Source: Leucosporidium creatinivorum (taxonomy: Eukaryota > Basidiomycota > Microbotryomycetes > Leucosporidiales > Leucosporidiaceae). From it: a stretch of DNA of 64,000 nucleotides. Made by a program: the position numbers and the translations under genes. Within the stretch, counting starts at the first letter, position 1. The number at the start of each line of letters is the position of its first letter. The notes beneath the pieces are model-generated. The model worked only from the letters and a program-made list of their open reading frames with translations, was not told where the DNA came from and made no database searches. Shown here piece by piece: positions 10,733 to 24,179 of this stretch. The DNA lies in assembly GCA_001600635.1 (NCBI GenBank), contig BCKL01000028.1, positions 62,001 to 126,000 on the forward strand, read 5' to 3'.

Positions 10733-12416
10733 TCACTCCCTCCTTCCACTGACGCCTGAAGGCCCGACCGAGACCCCGAGATCCGTCACCAGTCCTGTAT
10801 CAATATCGTAGACCCACCCATGCAGCCACAACTCGACAGGCTCCTTCGCCGAGCTAGACCGCTTCAGTCGGTGGGTGGAGGTCGAGTTCGTTGAAGAGGA
10901 AGCGGTCAAGTCGTCGTCGTCCGAGCCCTTTGAGTCGTGCGCCGAGGATCCCGTCGAGCGGAAGAAAGCTTTCCAGGACTTGAGGACTGAGCTATCATCT
11001 GCGAGGTTCATGACCTGCTGCTTGATGTTCTCTTCGACCAGTGCCCTGCGGGGAGAAAAGCTGGTGAGCTAGCGGACATCGAGCAGGAGCAGCTCGATTC
11101 ACCTGAAGGCCGGCTCGGTGCGATTTGGCGCTGCGATGGTTTTGTCGTCGGCGTGGGACTCGCGGAAGGCGACAATATCGGAGTGGGTGGAAGTCTTGAA
11201 GAGGTTGCGGATGGGCCGAGTCCAAGCCTGTTGAGTAAGCCAGTCATCCGTCAGCGCCGAGCTAAGTTTAAAGGCAGGAAGGGCTCACATCAATTCTCGC
11301 CTCGCCAATGTCGGTGGACGCGTCCTCCGACTCGCTCGCAATAGACGCTTGAACGGCTCCACATCCATAATGGCCCATGACGATCAAGTGTTGGACGCCG
11401 AGATGGGCGACAGCGTAGGAGATGGTCGTTTCGGCCGAGAGGTCGTCGATCATGTATTGGTTGCCGCTGCAATGAGGAGGTTAGCGGCCTGTACAGAGGA
11501 GGTGAGGGAGGAAGAGCACTTACACGTTGCGAGTGACGAAGAGGTCGCCGATGTCGGCGCGGAACACCTCTGTCTCGGGCACTCGGGAGTCTGAGCATCC
11601 CAAGTAGGCAAACTGAGAAGACAAAGAACCGTCGGACTGTCAGCTCAGCCTCTGAACCAGCTTCACTCCTCGCGAAGACTCACCTTCGGATGCTGACCCT
11701 GCGCCAACTCCTCAACCAGCCCAGGATGCTCCTCCTCGGTCTCATTCCTAAACTTCCTATTCCCACTCATCAACTCCTGAAGCTCGGGAAAGCGACTGAT
11801 GACCCCCGTAGGCGAAGGAACAGCGAGATTGGGCATCGTGCCCGTTGCCGAGTAAGCCGAAGGCGCCGCTGATTCGGCGGCGTGCTCTTCAGCGGACTCG
11901 CCGTACTCCTTGGCGATGAGGATGGATCCAAGGACAATGATGGCGAGCACGATGCCGCCGGTGATGATCATGTAGACGAGGCGACTGCCCGAGAGCCAGG
12001 ATGGCTTCGGCGCAAGCGGTTTGGCGGAGGTCGAGCCAGAGTCGTAGGGAGGCTTTGCACACAATCATAGTCCAGATGGATTCAGCTGCATCGCTCGCCT
12101 CACATCGCCGACTCAAAGTGTCACTCACCGGTAGCGAAGCGTTACTCGGCAGACTCGCCATGACCCAAGACCTCTTCAACCTGCTCACTCGAGGCGACTC
12201 TTCCTCTTCCTCCACATCATCCTCCATCCCCACCAGTTTCTCCTCATCCCGCGCCGCGTCCAATCCGTCGACGCTGTCCTCGCTCTCCCTCCCCTCCTGA
12301 CTCCTCATTCGTCTGCTGTTCGCTCCGCTGGCGGAGGGGCGAGCTACAGAATCCTCCGAATCACCGGATGAGCCGCTCGAGGTAGCGTCGTAGCGCTGTT
12401 TGCTGGCGGAGGGCAT
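10733..12416 (-). CDS. Membrane-anchored beta-carbonic anhydrase
   Basis: Beta-carbonic anhydrases interconvert CO2 and bicarbonate. Six exons (12129-12416, 11684-12052, 11524-11612, 11289-11466, 11103-11227, 10733-11045) give 453 residues. The zinc and catalytic residues are all present: Cys225-x-Asp227-x-Arg229 in YLGCSDSR and His281-x-x-Cys284 in GHYGCG. SRVPETEVF and FVTRNVGN are also typical. Unlike ordinary cytosolic fungal enzymes (about 220-280 aa), this one starts with about 120 acidic, Ser-rich residues and then a strong hydrophobic span (YMIITGGIVLAIIVLGSIL, about 125-145), which puts the catalytic domain on the lumenal or outer side if the N-terminus is cytosolic. A Ser/Asp-rich insertion (SKGSDDDDL) lies before the final LWLHGWVYDI strand. 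Upstream neighbour on the same strand: GAPDH. Confidence 0.93.
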
Positions 12417-12743
12417 CGAGAGAATGTGGCAGGAGGGAACGAAGCGATTCTCTCCTCGCCGGCCAACTCTTTCGAAACGGCCAAGTCCGAGGAGGTGCAG
12501 CGCCGATGTGCGATCTCGCCCTTTTCGTGAGAAGGCTGTATGTTGATAAGAAGTAAAAGCAGAACGCACCAAAGCTCATGAACAAAAGAGAACCAGCGAA
12601 GGGCAGCAGCCGGGAGATTGACCGCCGAACCTGCGCCGAGCGAGCTAAAGTAGACCTCTTGGTTCGCCTCAGAGACTACAGATAATTATGGCGAGTTGCA
12701 GATGTACTGAAAATGATATAGCTTTGATGTTCCAATCGCCCTC

Positions 12744-14468
<1,725 letters not shown>

Positions 14469-15097
14469 TGAAGCAGCGGAGGAGCGGCGCGCGAAGGTTA
14501 AAGTCGAGGGAGGTGCTTTGGAGAGCTTGTGATGGTGTTGGTGCTGGTTTGGCGGAGCTGAAATGCTCTCTGAAGTGATGAAGAAGAGTTGTCGTTGCGG
14601 AAGGAGCGAAAGGGTCTCGGGGTTCGAAGCGGAAGGCTTCATGCGAGTCCGGAAGGGACCGCTCCTGCGAGCCTCGAGGCAGGCAAACGATTATGCTGAG
14701 CGGAGCCTGTGAGTCCGCCGCGTGCTCGTGACTTGCATTGAGATCAAAAGACGACAAGAAAGCCTCACAAAATCATCGCCGAGCTCAGCTGAACCTCATC
14801 GCCGAAGAAGGGGGGGATCGATGAGCGTCAAGGGAACAGATCCGAGATCTTGCACTTCCGAAACGCCGGGACTGCAGCTCAAGAGGAGGCCCAGCTGTTC
14901 AAGTGGAGCGTTGTACATCATACAGCTCACAGCTGGAGAGCAGTGTCGATTGTCGGCTCCACCCCCCTTCGCCGAAACGAAATGTGGCGCGGAAGATGCT
15001 TCGCCGAGACTTGAGATGAGAGCTGGCGGGATAGCAAGACGAGCTCCATGAGACGATGTGGTGCACAAGGTGCGATTGGAAGATGATCTACTCCCAT
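14469..15097. promoter_or_regulatory. GAPDH upstream region and glycerate kinase 3' flank
   Basis: These 629 bp contain the promoter of the GAPDH gene (minus strand) and the tail of the glycerate kinase transcript. A pyrimidine-rich leader precedes the GAPDH ATG. Several GCCGAG/CTCGGC words occur (near 14780, 14800 and 15000). Reading frames here have no family resemblance, so no gene is called. Confidence 0.45.
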
Positions 15098-16297
15098 CTA
15101 GAAGGACTCGGTCGCCAAAATTTCCCTTTCCCTGCCGACGAGCAGCTTCAAGCCGTGACCCGCCCAAGCTGCAGACGGGCTCTGAATTCCCTCGAGGAAG
15201 AGCTCGTATCCAGGCATGTATCTGTGTTACGAGACGCGCGTCAGCCAAGTTCCATAGGTCCGAAACGCCTGCTCGGCGATCACCATTTCGACTCACCGAG
15301 CGATGAATGCTCGAACTTCATCATCAGTCATCCCTACACCTCCGTTCTTCGCCTTCATGTTGTGCTCTTGCTGCAATCGAGCGAGACGGAGGTCAGTAAG
15401 AAGCTCCGCTCGACCTTTCACCCATCGCCGCATCGCCGAGACCACTCACCTGCAGCCGCCATGCCCAAACATAGTTCATTTCCTCGGGCTTGAGCTGTAC
15501 GAAAGCATGGAGATGTTGCCAGATACCATTTTCGTAGTTCTTGAGCTGGTCGTTGATGAAGAGCAGGTCGTCTAGTCCATGAGCGAGGAAGGTCGGCCGA
15601 GCGTAATCGAGATGCTTCTTGCCGTAAGCCTCGGGGTCGGCCTCGGCCTCGGCGTAGCGCTCCTCCAGCTCTTTGGGAGTGAGCGAACCGAATCCTGTAG
15701 CCCATCCCTCGAAGATGACGACGTCGAACGGTCCCTCCACGACGACCTTCTCCTCGCTCCGGTCTCCCTGTCCTCCGAATCGGCTTTTGTCATACACCGG
15801 CAGCTCGATCTTCTCCGTACCCGCGTCTTGCTGTACCTCGTTGGCTCGGCGAAGCGCTGTCAAGCACTCCTCGCCCAGCTTGAGGTCGTGAGTGCCGGGC
15901 TGGCCTCGGCCCGAGAGCATCTTGTTTGTCGGATGAGCTTTGGCGAGGTCAACGAGCGCCTGGTGGTTCGAGTACAGATCGTCGAGGGAGAGGGTGGCCG
16001 TGCGGAGGGAATGAGGAGCCGCTTGGAGGAAGGCGGGCAGCAGCGCCGTGAGATGGGACTTGCCTGCAGGACCTTGACAAGTTAGCAAAGCACTCGGGGG
16101 ACTAATGAGATATACTAAAATTACACACCACATCCCTGAGGTCCCTGCACGCCGACAAAGAGCGGCGGAGCTGGTCCAGCGCTAGAGTGCGCGGCGCGGT
16201 GTCGCTGTAGCTGGGCGAGCACGAACTGGCCGACAAGCTCGACAGTACGAGCCCCTCCATCTCCTTTGATCGGATTGACGATACGGGCAGCGGCCAT
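15098..16297 (-). CDS. TDA10: D-glycerate 3-kinase (GLYK/Tda10 type)
   Basis: The enzyme phosphorylates D-glycerate with ATP to 3-phosphoglycerate. Four exons (16129-16297, 15450-16063, 15297-15370, 15098-15221) give 326 residues. The first intron splits the P-loop, restored on joining as GPQGCGKS (52-59). Further family marks are LSLDDLY, LSGRGQPGTHD, LPVYDKSRFGGQGDR, FDVVIFEGWATGF with the Walker B-like Asp/Glu, LKNYENGIWQHLHAFVQL and, near the end, MPGYELFLEGI. Length and motif order match the fungal Tda10 / plant GLYK family, a P-loop kinase related to phosphoribulokinase. Its immediate downstream neighbour on the same strand is GAPDH; both feed 3-phosphoglycerate, though separate promoters are likely given the 629-bp gap. 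Confidence 0.92.
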
Positions 16298-16787
16298 CCT
16301 TGTAGTGAGACGAGCGAAGGGAGAGGAAGAGAGGAAGATGCGGGCGCGACGGCGGAGGTCTTGAGGTGGGGGAATCCGCTGAGAGGAGGTCAGTTGTAGT
16401 GCAAGGTGCTAGCAGCTATCTGTCAGAGCAATATGAACCTGGCTGCTCTGAGCTGCATTACAATCTTGCAAAGCTCGCAAGGTCTCCTCTCGGCGCCGAG
16501 CTGAGGCCATCGCTGTACCCTGTTCGTCTGAGCAAGTTGTTGTCAAACAAAAAGAACGCAAAGCTCCGCCGTAGTCTTCTAGCTTAGCACACTTTCGCGG
16601 CTCTGACTCTCTCGCCGAACTTTCGCCTCCAGCCTTGGCGCCGAAGGAGAAATGAAAAAGGCATTGTCCGTTGCACCCTTCGACCGTTTGATCCTGCTGA
16701 TGCTGTCGACTAGAGATAGTATATACGTGGTACTGATGGGGAATGATATGCTACTGAGAGAGAACGAAAGAAGCCGAGCCGAGGAAC
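16298..16787. other. Spacer upstream of glycerate kinase, downstream of exo-glucanase
   Basis: This 490-bp spacer holds the glycerate kinase promoter (minus strand) and the glucanase 3' flank. It includes CTCTCGGCGCCGAGCTGAG around 16490, one copy of the recurring GCGCCGAGC word. No gene is supported. Confidence 0.4.
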
Positions 16788-19700
16788 TCAACGACGAGGG
16801 GAAGGAGGAGGGGTAGGAGCCGCTGGCGAGGGCGAGCGCTTCATGCGACGAACGGGAGCGTTGCAGGCGGCGGTGGGAGCTGTGGAAGGCGCGCGAGTTA
16901 GTCTCGAGGGGGAGAAGGAGACGATGCCGAGCGAGACTCACTGGAACCAGCGCTGAAGGCGGGAGGGTAGTTGCACCCCGCGATCTTGGTGTACCATCCT
17001 GCCGTATCCTCGGCGTTGAACCATCCATCTCCGACGTTGGGCGTAGCGGTCGCATAGCCCTCAGGGAAGCTGGTCGGCCTGCTCGCCTTGAGGGTCACGA
17101 CCGATCCGGTCGGCGTGAAGGTGGGCATATCCGAGACGGCGAGAGTACCGAGACTAGCAGGAGGCCAAGCGGTGTAGCTCGCCTCCATTGCCGTGTCGAG
17201 CATGGTGCCGGCTCCTGCCCCTCCCGTTTGCCACGCCGAGAGCGGCGGCGCGGGGAAGGTAGGGTACTTGACGCCGGCTGCTTGAACGAGCGACGGGCAT
17301 ATGCCACTGGCGGCGCGAGGATCCTTGGGGACCCAACCCTCGGCGAGACCGAGTCTGAGAGAGGGAGAGGAGAGATCAGCTTCAAGCGCAGAGAGGCTGA
17401 CGCCGAGCCGGCTTACGAGTAGCTCCAAAAGGGGTTGGCAATCTTGCCCAGCTGCGTCGAGTAGCCGGTTTTCCACGTCCAGAAGAAGAAGTGTCGGAAG
17501 GAGTCCATATGCGCCAGCGCGACGTTACGGAGGCCCTCCTTCGTAGCGTCGGTCCAAGTGTCGTAGTTGTTCCACTCGTCGCAGCTCCCGACGGCCTTAA
17601 AGGGGCGAGTCGTTGTCCCAGGGTAGTAGTAAGTGCCATCGAAGCGCTGACCGTTGCCGACCTGATTGAGCCATTTGCCGCAGTCGTTGACTGAGCCGAA
17701 GAGGTCAGCGAGCGAACCTCGGCGCAACGGCGGAAAGCGACTCACCGGCCAAACTCCACTCCCCCGCGATGCTCAAGCCGAAGTTAGCCGATGTGATGTT
17801 CATCTTCGCGCCCCAGTAGGAGCAGGGCTGTTCAAGGTGAAGAGCAGCCGTCAGCGTCGGCCTACCCTGAGCTCCGCCGAATCGAACCCACCTTGCTAGC
17901 CTGGAAGCTCAACGGATCGTTATTGGGCTCCGAGAAGCACATATAAGGATGCGTATCCAAAGCGACGCGATCGCTACCCGGCATCCAGCCGTTCCATCCT
18001 CCGTGAGCGACGTCGAAATCGGCGTCGGCGACGTCGGAGGGCTGGGGTGCGAAGGCGTCGTGGAAGGCGATGAAGGGTCCGTTGCCAGCGCCGTTGCCGG
18101 CGATCTCGCGCATCATGTTGTAGACCTCGAGGTAGCTGTTGGGGAGGAGGAAGGGAAGCGAAGGAAAGGTCAGCGTCGGAGGCGAGGGGGTGGAAGGAGG
18201 GGAGGGGTGTGTAAGGTTGTGTAGAGAGCGGCGAGATATGGGGAGACGCAACGCACAAGTGTCGAACAGGCTCCATACCGATCGAAGGTCCGTACTGCGA
18301 GATCACAGGGAAGTCAGCTCCTCGCCGAGCATCTGAATCGACTGAATGAGAAAGCTCACAGGCTCGTTGAGGATGCTGAACATGGGCACGACATTCTTAT
18401 ACTCATCTTGCGAGATGAACTGAGTGAGCGTACGAATGTAGTTGAGCGTTCGTTGGGCGTTGGCGATTCCCATGACCGATTGGAGGAAGTTGACCGAGCC
18501 AAGCCTGCGAGTAAGTCGGATCAGCGACGCTCAAACACACACAGATACAAAAAAGGACTCACTTTCCGCTGTGATTGTAGCCGTTCTGCGAGCCGGGGAC
18601 GGCGTGCAGGTCGAGGTTGATGCGGAGGCCGTACCTGCGCGCCCAGGAGATGGCCTTGAGGAAGTCTGTGCGCAGGGGACGAGGTCAGCTCGCAGGTAGG
18701 GCTGAAGCGAGAGGCCGACAGAACGTACAGCTCCACCCGACGTTAGCGAGGAAAGGCTCGTCGTCCCAAACTTCGATGATCCACCACGGCACAGGCAGAC
18801 GAATCCAGTTGAGGCCAGCAGCAGCGATCTCGGCGAAGTCCTTCTCGGTGATGAAGGTGTCGTAGTGCTCGGTGATGACGGCCGACATGTTGGAGCCGAG
18901 CGCGAGGCAGAGGGTCCACTCGTCGACGACGGTGGCGTCGGGGTTGATGCCTGCCTCGTTGAAGGGCTCGAAGAGTCCGGGAACGATGAAGGGCTCGATG
19001 GTGAGCCATCTATGGCGAGAAGTGGGGACGGGAGTGCGAGGGCGAGGCGAGACGAAGGCCGAGGTCAGCGGGAGGGGAGGAGGAGGGGAGGGGAGGAGGG
19101 GGAAGAGGGAAGGGGAGGAGGGAGGTCGAGTTCAGCGCCGGCGACTGACTGCAAAAGAGAACAGTGAGATCTCACCCTCCGAGGTTGACTCCGCGAATCG
19201 TGTTGACGTTGTAGTCCCAAGGCTCGTTGAGCGCCGGCGAGAAGCTTTGAGCGCGCGCCGAGTCGTTGAAGGGCACGGCGTTCCAGAATCCGCCTGTTCG
19301 TGAGTTTTAGGTGTCAGCTCTCCAGTGAGTCGATGAGGCTATGAGGCAGGTGCCAAACTCACCGAACGAGTTCTGGTAGACGAAGGTCGACCCATCCTCG
19401 GCGTAGACGGTCGAGCCGTCTCCTCCCCAGGCAGGCCTTCCGCTGGGAGTCGGGGCAGCGGCGGACGAGCTGGACGATCGAGTAGCACTCGACGAAGCTC
19501 GGCTGCTGGAAGCTTTGCTCGACGACGACTTGGAATCGTCTCCCTCGGCTGCGACAGCGACGTTCGGTTTGGCGTTGGACTTGCGGATGGCGGTCGGGAC
19601 GGCGATGGCAATGATGAGGATGACCAGGAGGAGAATAATGCCCATGATGAGCAGCCGCTTCGCCCTCTGCGAGAGTCGACTCCAGAAGCCGGGCCCTCGC

Positions 19701-19954
19701 CCTGCATCGCCCACAGCTGCACCAGCACCGAGCGCTGGCGTCGTGACTCCCAAGTCCTCCTCCTTGTCGTCGGTGTAGCTACGTTGACGAGCGTGTAGTC
19801 CTAGCGTACTCTGACCGTCCATGCTGCTGTACTGGTTGTTGGAAGCTCCGTCGTCCGAGTAGAGGTAAGGGCTGTTGGCAGACTCGCGAAACGCTGGGCT
19901 GCCCGGACTGGCGGGATCTCCCAGCAGAGGCGAATGCTGTGGTGGATAAGCCAT
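16788..19954 (-). CDS. Type II membrane exo-beta-1,3-glucanase, GH5 family
   Basis: Glucan 1,3-beta-glucosidases trim wall beta-1,3-glucan. Eleven exons join in frame to 793 residues (19363-19954, 19176-19293, 18729-19009, 18563-18665, 18360-18504, 18257-18294, 17892-18135, 17746-17827, 17417-17690, 16942-17354, 16788-16879). The N-terminal 100 residues are cytosolic and Ser/Asp-rich, then a basic stop (RAKR) and a strong membrane span (about 101-123), then a Ser/Ala-rich stalk. The GH5 domain runs from about 190: RGVNLGGWLTIEPFIVP, LNWIRLPVPWW, INLDLHAVPGSQNGYNHSG, acid/base Glu412 in LNEP, HPYMCF, and nucleophile Glu530 in AGEWSLAVNDCGKWLN. Glycan-binding aromatic segments follow (GWFNAEDTAGWYTK). 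The tail is basic and Pro-rich. The layout matches the membrane-bound exg class (ExgD-like) rather than the secreted Exg1 form. Confidence 0.93.
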
Positions 19955-21150
19955 GCTCGTAGATGGTCGTTAAAGGAGTGCTCTGCTCGAAACCAAGCTG
20001 TCAGCGGCTTGTTTGTCGACCTGGAAGGGCTGCCAAGCTCGAGCCCGCGTCTCCCAGGCTTGTGGGCGAGCTCACCAAGAACTCTCAAGTCTGCCGTCCG
20101 ATGGCCTGCGCAAGGAATGAGGGTGATCCGTAGAGCTTGAAGCCGGCTGTTTTGCTGCTGCTGTACGATCCGAGCGAAGGCGACGGAGACAGGAAGAAAG
20201 CCTGTAGGGTCAATGCGGGGGTGCAAGAAGTCAGCTGGGTTCGGCCACTCCGGTCGGCGCTGGGAAGCTTTAAGCCAGGTGCGAGAGTCTTACCTACTAC
20301 AGAATAGAGCCTGGCTGAGGCTGCTGCTTGTCGGAGATGCGATGTCGAGTGATGGGAGGAAAGAGAGAGCAAGAGGATCGCCGCTCGGGCGCCTGACTTC
20401 GCACAGCTCGGAACCTTCTCTGAGAGCTCAAGGTGCTCGGGAAAGGTGCAGCACAGGGCAGACTTGCTACTCGACCATAGTGGCGCACCCCAGGCAAGCA
20501 TCAAGGTCGCTAGAACAGGCTTGGGCCCCTTTTCATCTCGGCGTTGAATGATGGGTCGGTTCCCGCTCGGCCGAGGTTTGAAGGTGTTCCATGCGCATCA
20601 GGCGAGTCTTATAGATCTTTGCAACCCCGCCAAGCCTTCCGTGAGTCTTCCCGGGCGCTTCAGGGTGCGCATCTCTGACGCCGAGCTTTCATTTCTGCAG
20701 CGCCGAGCTCAGCTCTACTGGCCTGACCGTCGGCATTGACAGATCTAGAGGACCCCGACCTCTTTCAATACTTATTTTTCTGCACCTCTGGCAATGTACT
20801 GCCTCTGCGACCTCCCAACGAACATCACTTGGCCCTCACTCGCGCTCCAGCCGTCACCTATCTTCCTCGCGCCCCATCACCATGGGACCTGCTCGAGCTC
20901 CTACAAGAGCAATCGACTACAGACCCCCCATTCTCCACTAGATTTTCATCTAGTAAAGCGCCTCGTACTCTCCGCCTCGCATTCTCGCTCTCACTTCTCA
21001 GCCTCGCGCCCCTCGGATCCTGCGGTTCAAGCAAGCTTTGCAATCCTATAAGAAGGTCCAAATAAGAACAGTGAAGGAGTACTAGTGTCCATCCCGTGAT
21101 AAGTAGCAGCGTCCGTGCGCTATACAAGAAGATCAGGCGAGCTGCTCAGC
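19955..21150. other. 1.2-kb spacer upstream of the exo-glucanase
   Basis: No gene is supported. The glucanase promoter must lie at the left end. GCGCCGAGC-type words cluster at 20680-20710 (GACGCCGAGCTTTC, GCGCCGAGCTCAGC). A short reading frame at 20740-21065 is mostly low-complexity Ser/Leu and has no family resemblance. Confidence 0.45.
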
Positions 21151-22784
21151 TCAGTTCGGCGTAGGCGAGATTAGGTCGTGGACCGAAACGGCGGTGGGCG
21201 AGGGAGGCGAAGAGCGGTGATCGGGGTTGGTGACCTGTTTTGTAGCAATAGCAGACAAGTCAGCGAGAGTCGAGGGAACGCCGAGACGAGCGACTCACAG
21301 TCAAACGCCTCCCGCCGAATGACAACGCAGGCTGTTCCTCCCTGTCCCTCGCCGGCTGCCCGCTCCCTATAACTCCCCCAAACGTCCCAACACCCTCAAT
21401 ATCCGACTGCAGCGGCCTCCTATCCGTCCTTCTCCTCCGCAGCCCTCCCCCTTCCCCGACCTCGGCGACTTCATCAAACAAAGAGTCCTCCGGCTTGGAC
21501 GGACGACGCAGGATCGATGGAGAGGATTTCGGATGCGAAAGTTGATGCAGGCGTACAGGCGAGGCGGGAATAGAGACGTCGGTCGCCGATTTCGAAGGAG
21601 AGGGAGAGGGAGAAGGGCGAGGCGAGGGACGGCGAAGGGGGGTCATGGTGAAGCCTCGTCGGAGGGGAGGAGGGGTGAAAGGGAAGCCCGAGCGAGGGGA
21701 AGAAGGAGGAGAAGGGATAGGAGCGAAGTGTGGAGCGATGGGCGATGGAGGAGGGCGAGTGGTAGGTCGAGCAGAGGGATTAGGCGCCGAGTCACGGCGC
21801 TGAGTGTGATAGTGGCGGCCTTGCTGAGGATCGTCCGAGAAGTAGTCCGTCTCCTCGACCTGGTCCTCCTCACGGTCCTCGAACCCAAACTCCCCCAAGT
21901 GCAACGCCGGCGACGAGGTCGACCTCCCAGCGCCGAGACTCGCCTTGCCTTCCAGACGCTGCTCATCATCACTCGACTCTCCCTCACCTACACCGAATAC
22001 CTTCTTCCTCCTCCTCGTCTTCTCCGGCTCCCTCTCCCTCTCCCTCCCCTCCCCAGCAGCCAAACTCGCTCCACTCCCGCTGCTCCTCCTGCTTGCCAAA
22101 ACCCTCCTCCCCTCCGAGTCCAGGCGAGTGCTGATACGGCGACTCAAAGGCGAGGGAGGGCGCGGAGAGCGGGGAGAGGACGGTGGAGTCGAGATGGTGA
22201 TTGAGCGGGAGAACGAGGAGGAGGAGGTGGAGGAGGAGACGGAGGTGCGCCGAGCGTGGGTGGGGGAGGAAGGTGGAGAGGAGGTGAGACGGGCGCGAGT
22301 TGGATTGGAAAGGCTGCAGGGTGGTAGGAGCAGAGAAGTGGAGGTTTGGACTTCGGTAGACGATTGGGTGCCGATAGGGAATGGTACGACGGCCGAGCTG
22401 AGCGGCGGAGGTGCGCTGGCGGGCGGAGGGGCTGCTGTAGTGGTATGGCACACATAGGGGAGTGTCAGAGAGTTCGTAAGCTACGACCCTGAGCTCCAAA
22501 CACCTCACTGCAACCCTTCAACGAGCGGGAAATTCGGACTCACCTGTTCCCCTCCCCTCGCCCGTCTCATTATCCAGCCTCATCCCAAGCCCCCCAGCCT
22601 CCAAGTCGAGGTGCAAGTACGGTCTACCACTTCTGCCCTCCCTCCCCCTCCCCTCCAAGCTCCCCAACTCAGCCTCGAGCTTCTCTCCCTCGCTCGAGCG
22701 ACCCGGCAGCGGAAGTGGAGCGGAGGCTCGTCGTGCGGTGGTGGGTCGAGTGAAGGTGCGGAGGGAAGAGCAGAGGGATAACAT
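21151..22784 (-). CDS. Proline/serine-rich hypothetical protein
   Basis: Three exons (22544-22784, 21299-22434, 21151-21234) join in frame to 486 residues; the 109-nt and 64-nt introns both have GTGAGT donors and CAG acceptors. I do not recognise the family. The first 30 residues (MLSLCSSLRTFTRPTTARR) are basic and free of acid residues, like a mitochondrial presequence, but this could be chance. The rest is disordered: many SPPSSP/PPSPI repeats that would suit proline-directed kinases, an acidic patch (EDREEDQVEETDYFSDD) and RRPS/RRS motifs that would suit basophilic kinases. A short ordered-looking end (VHDLISPTPN) comes from the third exon. It may be a phosphorylation-regulated scaffold; function unknown. 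Confidence 0.6.
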
Positions 22785-23114
22785 GTACAGTATGTCGATT
22801 TGTTGAGGGTTTCCGGTCGACCCGAAAGGGAGGAGGTTGTGGCAAGAAGGGAGAGAGGCGGCTCGGCTTCCGCTCCCATGACCGAGGCGCTAAGCTGAGT
22901 CGAAACTGAAGCAGTGCGGAGCTGGGGACGTTGCGAGACGTTTGAGCGGCATGAACAGAATGTGCATATCAAGTTGCAGAGCTGCCACCGGGGCATGTCA
23001 CTGCAGGAGGAGTAGGCCGGGGTCAACTCGAGCTCGGTGGTCCGCCGGCCGAGAGGATCCGGAAGACTTACAAAGTACAGAAAGGCTACACGAAGCGCCG
23101 GAAAAATCAGAGGC
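22785..23114. other. 330-bp spacer
   Basis: The spacer holds the promoter of the Pro/Ser-rich gene (minus strand) and the 3' flank of the next upstream gene. Nothing else is seen. Confidence 0.35.
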
Positions 23115-24179
23115 TCACTTCTTGAAGATGTCGAAGTCTCCGACTGTTGCTGCAGCTGGGCCGAACGCGACGGCGCGGTACAGTCCCGTCTTGAGAGAGC
23201 CTTGCGCTGGTACATTGACATCGGAGACCTTGTAGGTCAGCAGAGGCTCGTTGGTGACGGCATCCTTGATTTGATCTGTAGGTGGTAGCAAGGGACAGTC
23301 AGCTAACATTCTCAAGCGAGTCAAAGACGATCGCCGAAAGCCGGCGCCGAGCGACTCCCTTCATCACGAACAGCCTGCAAGTTCGACTCACAGTCGATTG
23401 AGCCTCCTGGACCCCACACGACCGCACACCGATGAGACGTCGTCCTCCTCCAGTACAGCTCGACCGGTATCGACGGCAGCTCCTCGTCCTGCGACGGCGG
23501 GAAGATGGACGAGATCTTGATCTTGCCGTTGACGAGACCGAGGGCGACTACGAATCCTCCTTGCTCGCGCGAGAGGATTTGAGTGAGGTGAAAGAACTTG
23601 GAGCCGGAGAGGCAGCCCGGAGCGAGGTGGAAGCGCCACTTGTAGACCCAGGACTCGCCGGCGGGAGCGGGAGGCCAAGAGAGTAGCTCGGTACGTTGAC
23701 GTCCCTTCTGGTCAACGTGCTCGCCTGAGACAGGATACGAGTCAGCTTGCGAGAACGGCGAGTGAGAGAAAGCCGAGCTTCGCACCTGGACCGCCGTGGG
23801 TAATGGTCCAGCCTTGTCGGTCAAACCGGCACTGCTGATCTTGTAGCCTATTGTAGGAGAGTTCCATGTTAGCTTCCGCCCGCTCTGTAGCCCCCTCGCC
23901 GAGTTTGAACCTCCGCAAGCGCCTCACTCACCAGCAACCTTCCTGCAGCACACCACTCGCCTGCCATTTCATCGAGCAGCCTTTCGTGGGACATCCGTAT
24001 GTCTGCAGCTGACCAGCAGCCTGCTTTGAGCCGTTTGAGAGAAGCGCCGTGTGCTGCTGCGACGGAGGAGGAGAGGGAGGACGCGGCCGAGGCGGGATAG
24101 GCGGTGGCCCTTCTGCTGAGTCTGTAGGCTGATCTGTAGGGCTCTTGAGCTTGTTGGCGAGTTTTTTGATGAGCGACAT
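23115..24179 (-). CDS. Hypothetical jelly-roll (concanavalin-like) protein
   Basis: Four exons (23932-24179, 23786-23847, 23392-23724, 23115-23275) give 267 residues. The N-terminal 60 residues are basic then Pro-rich (PPPIPPRPRPPSPPPS). The remaining 200 look like a beta-sandwich of the kind found in polysaccharide-binding proteins and lyases: QGWTITHGGPGEHVDQKG, WVYKWRFHLAPGCLSGSKFFHL, ILSREQGGFVVALGLVNGKI, PVELYWRR, and at the end GSLKTGLYRAVAFG with GDFDIF. This order of strands and the KTGLYR segment resemble fungal concanavalin-fold polysaccharide lyase-like proteins, a resemblance and not an assignment. No signal peptide is visible, which is odd for a sugar-acting protein, so an intracellular role or a missed upstream exon is possible. 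Confidence 0.65.

Noticed and set aside
20740-21065. Possible small plus-strand gene, with an alternative ATGGGACCTGCTCG at 20881
   Set aside because: The frames are short and Ser/Leu-rich, and no splice joining gave a recognisable product.
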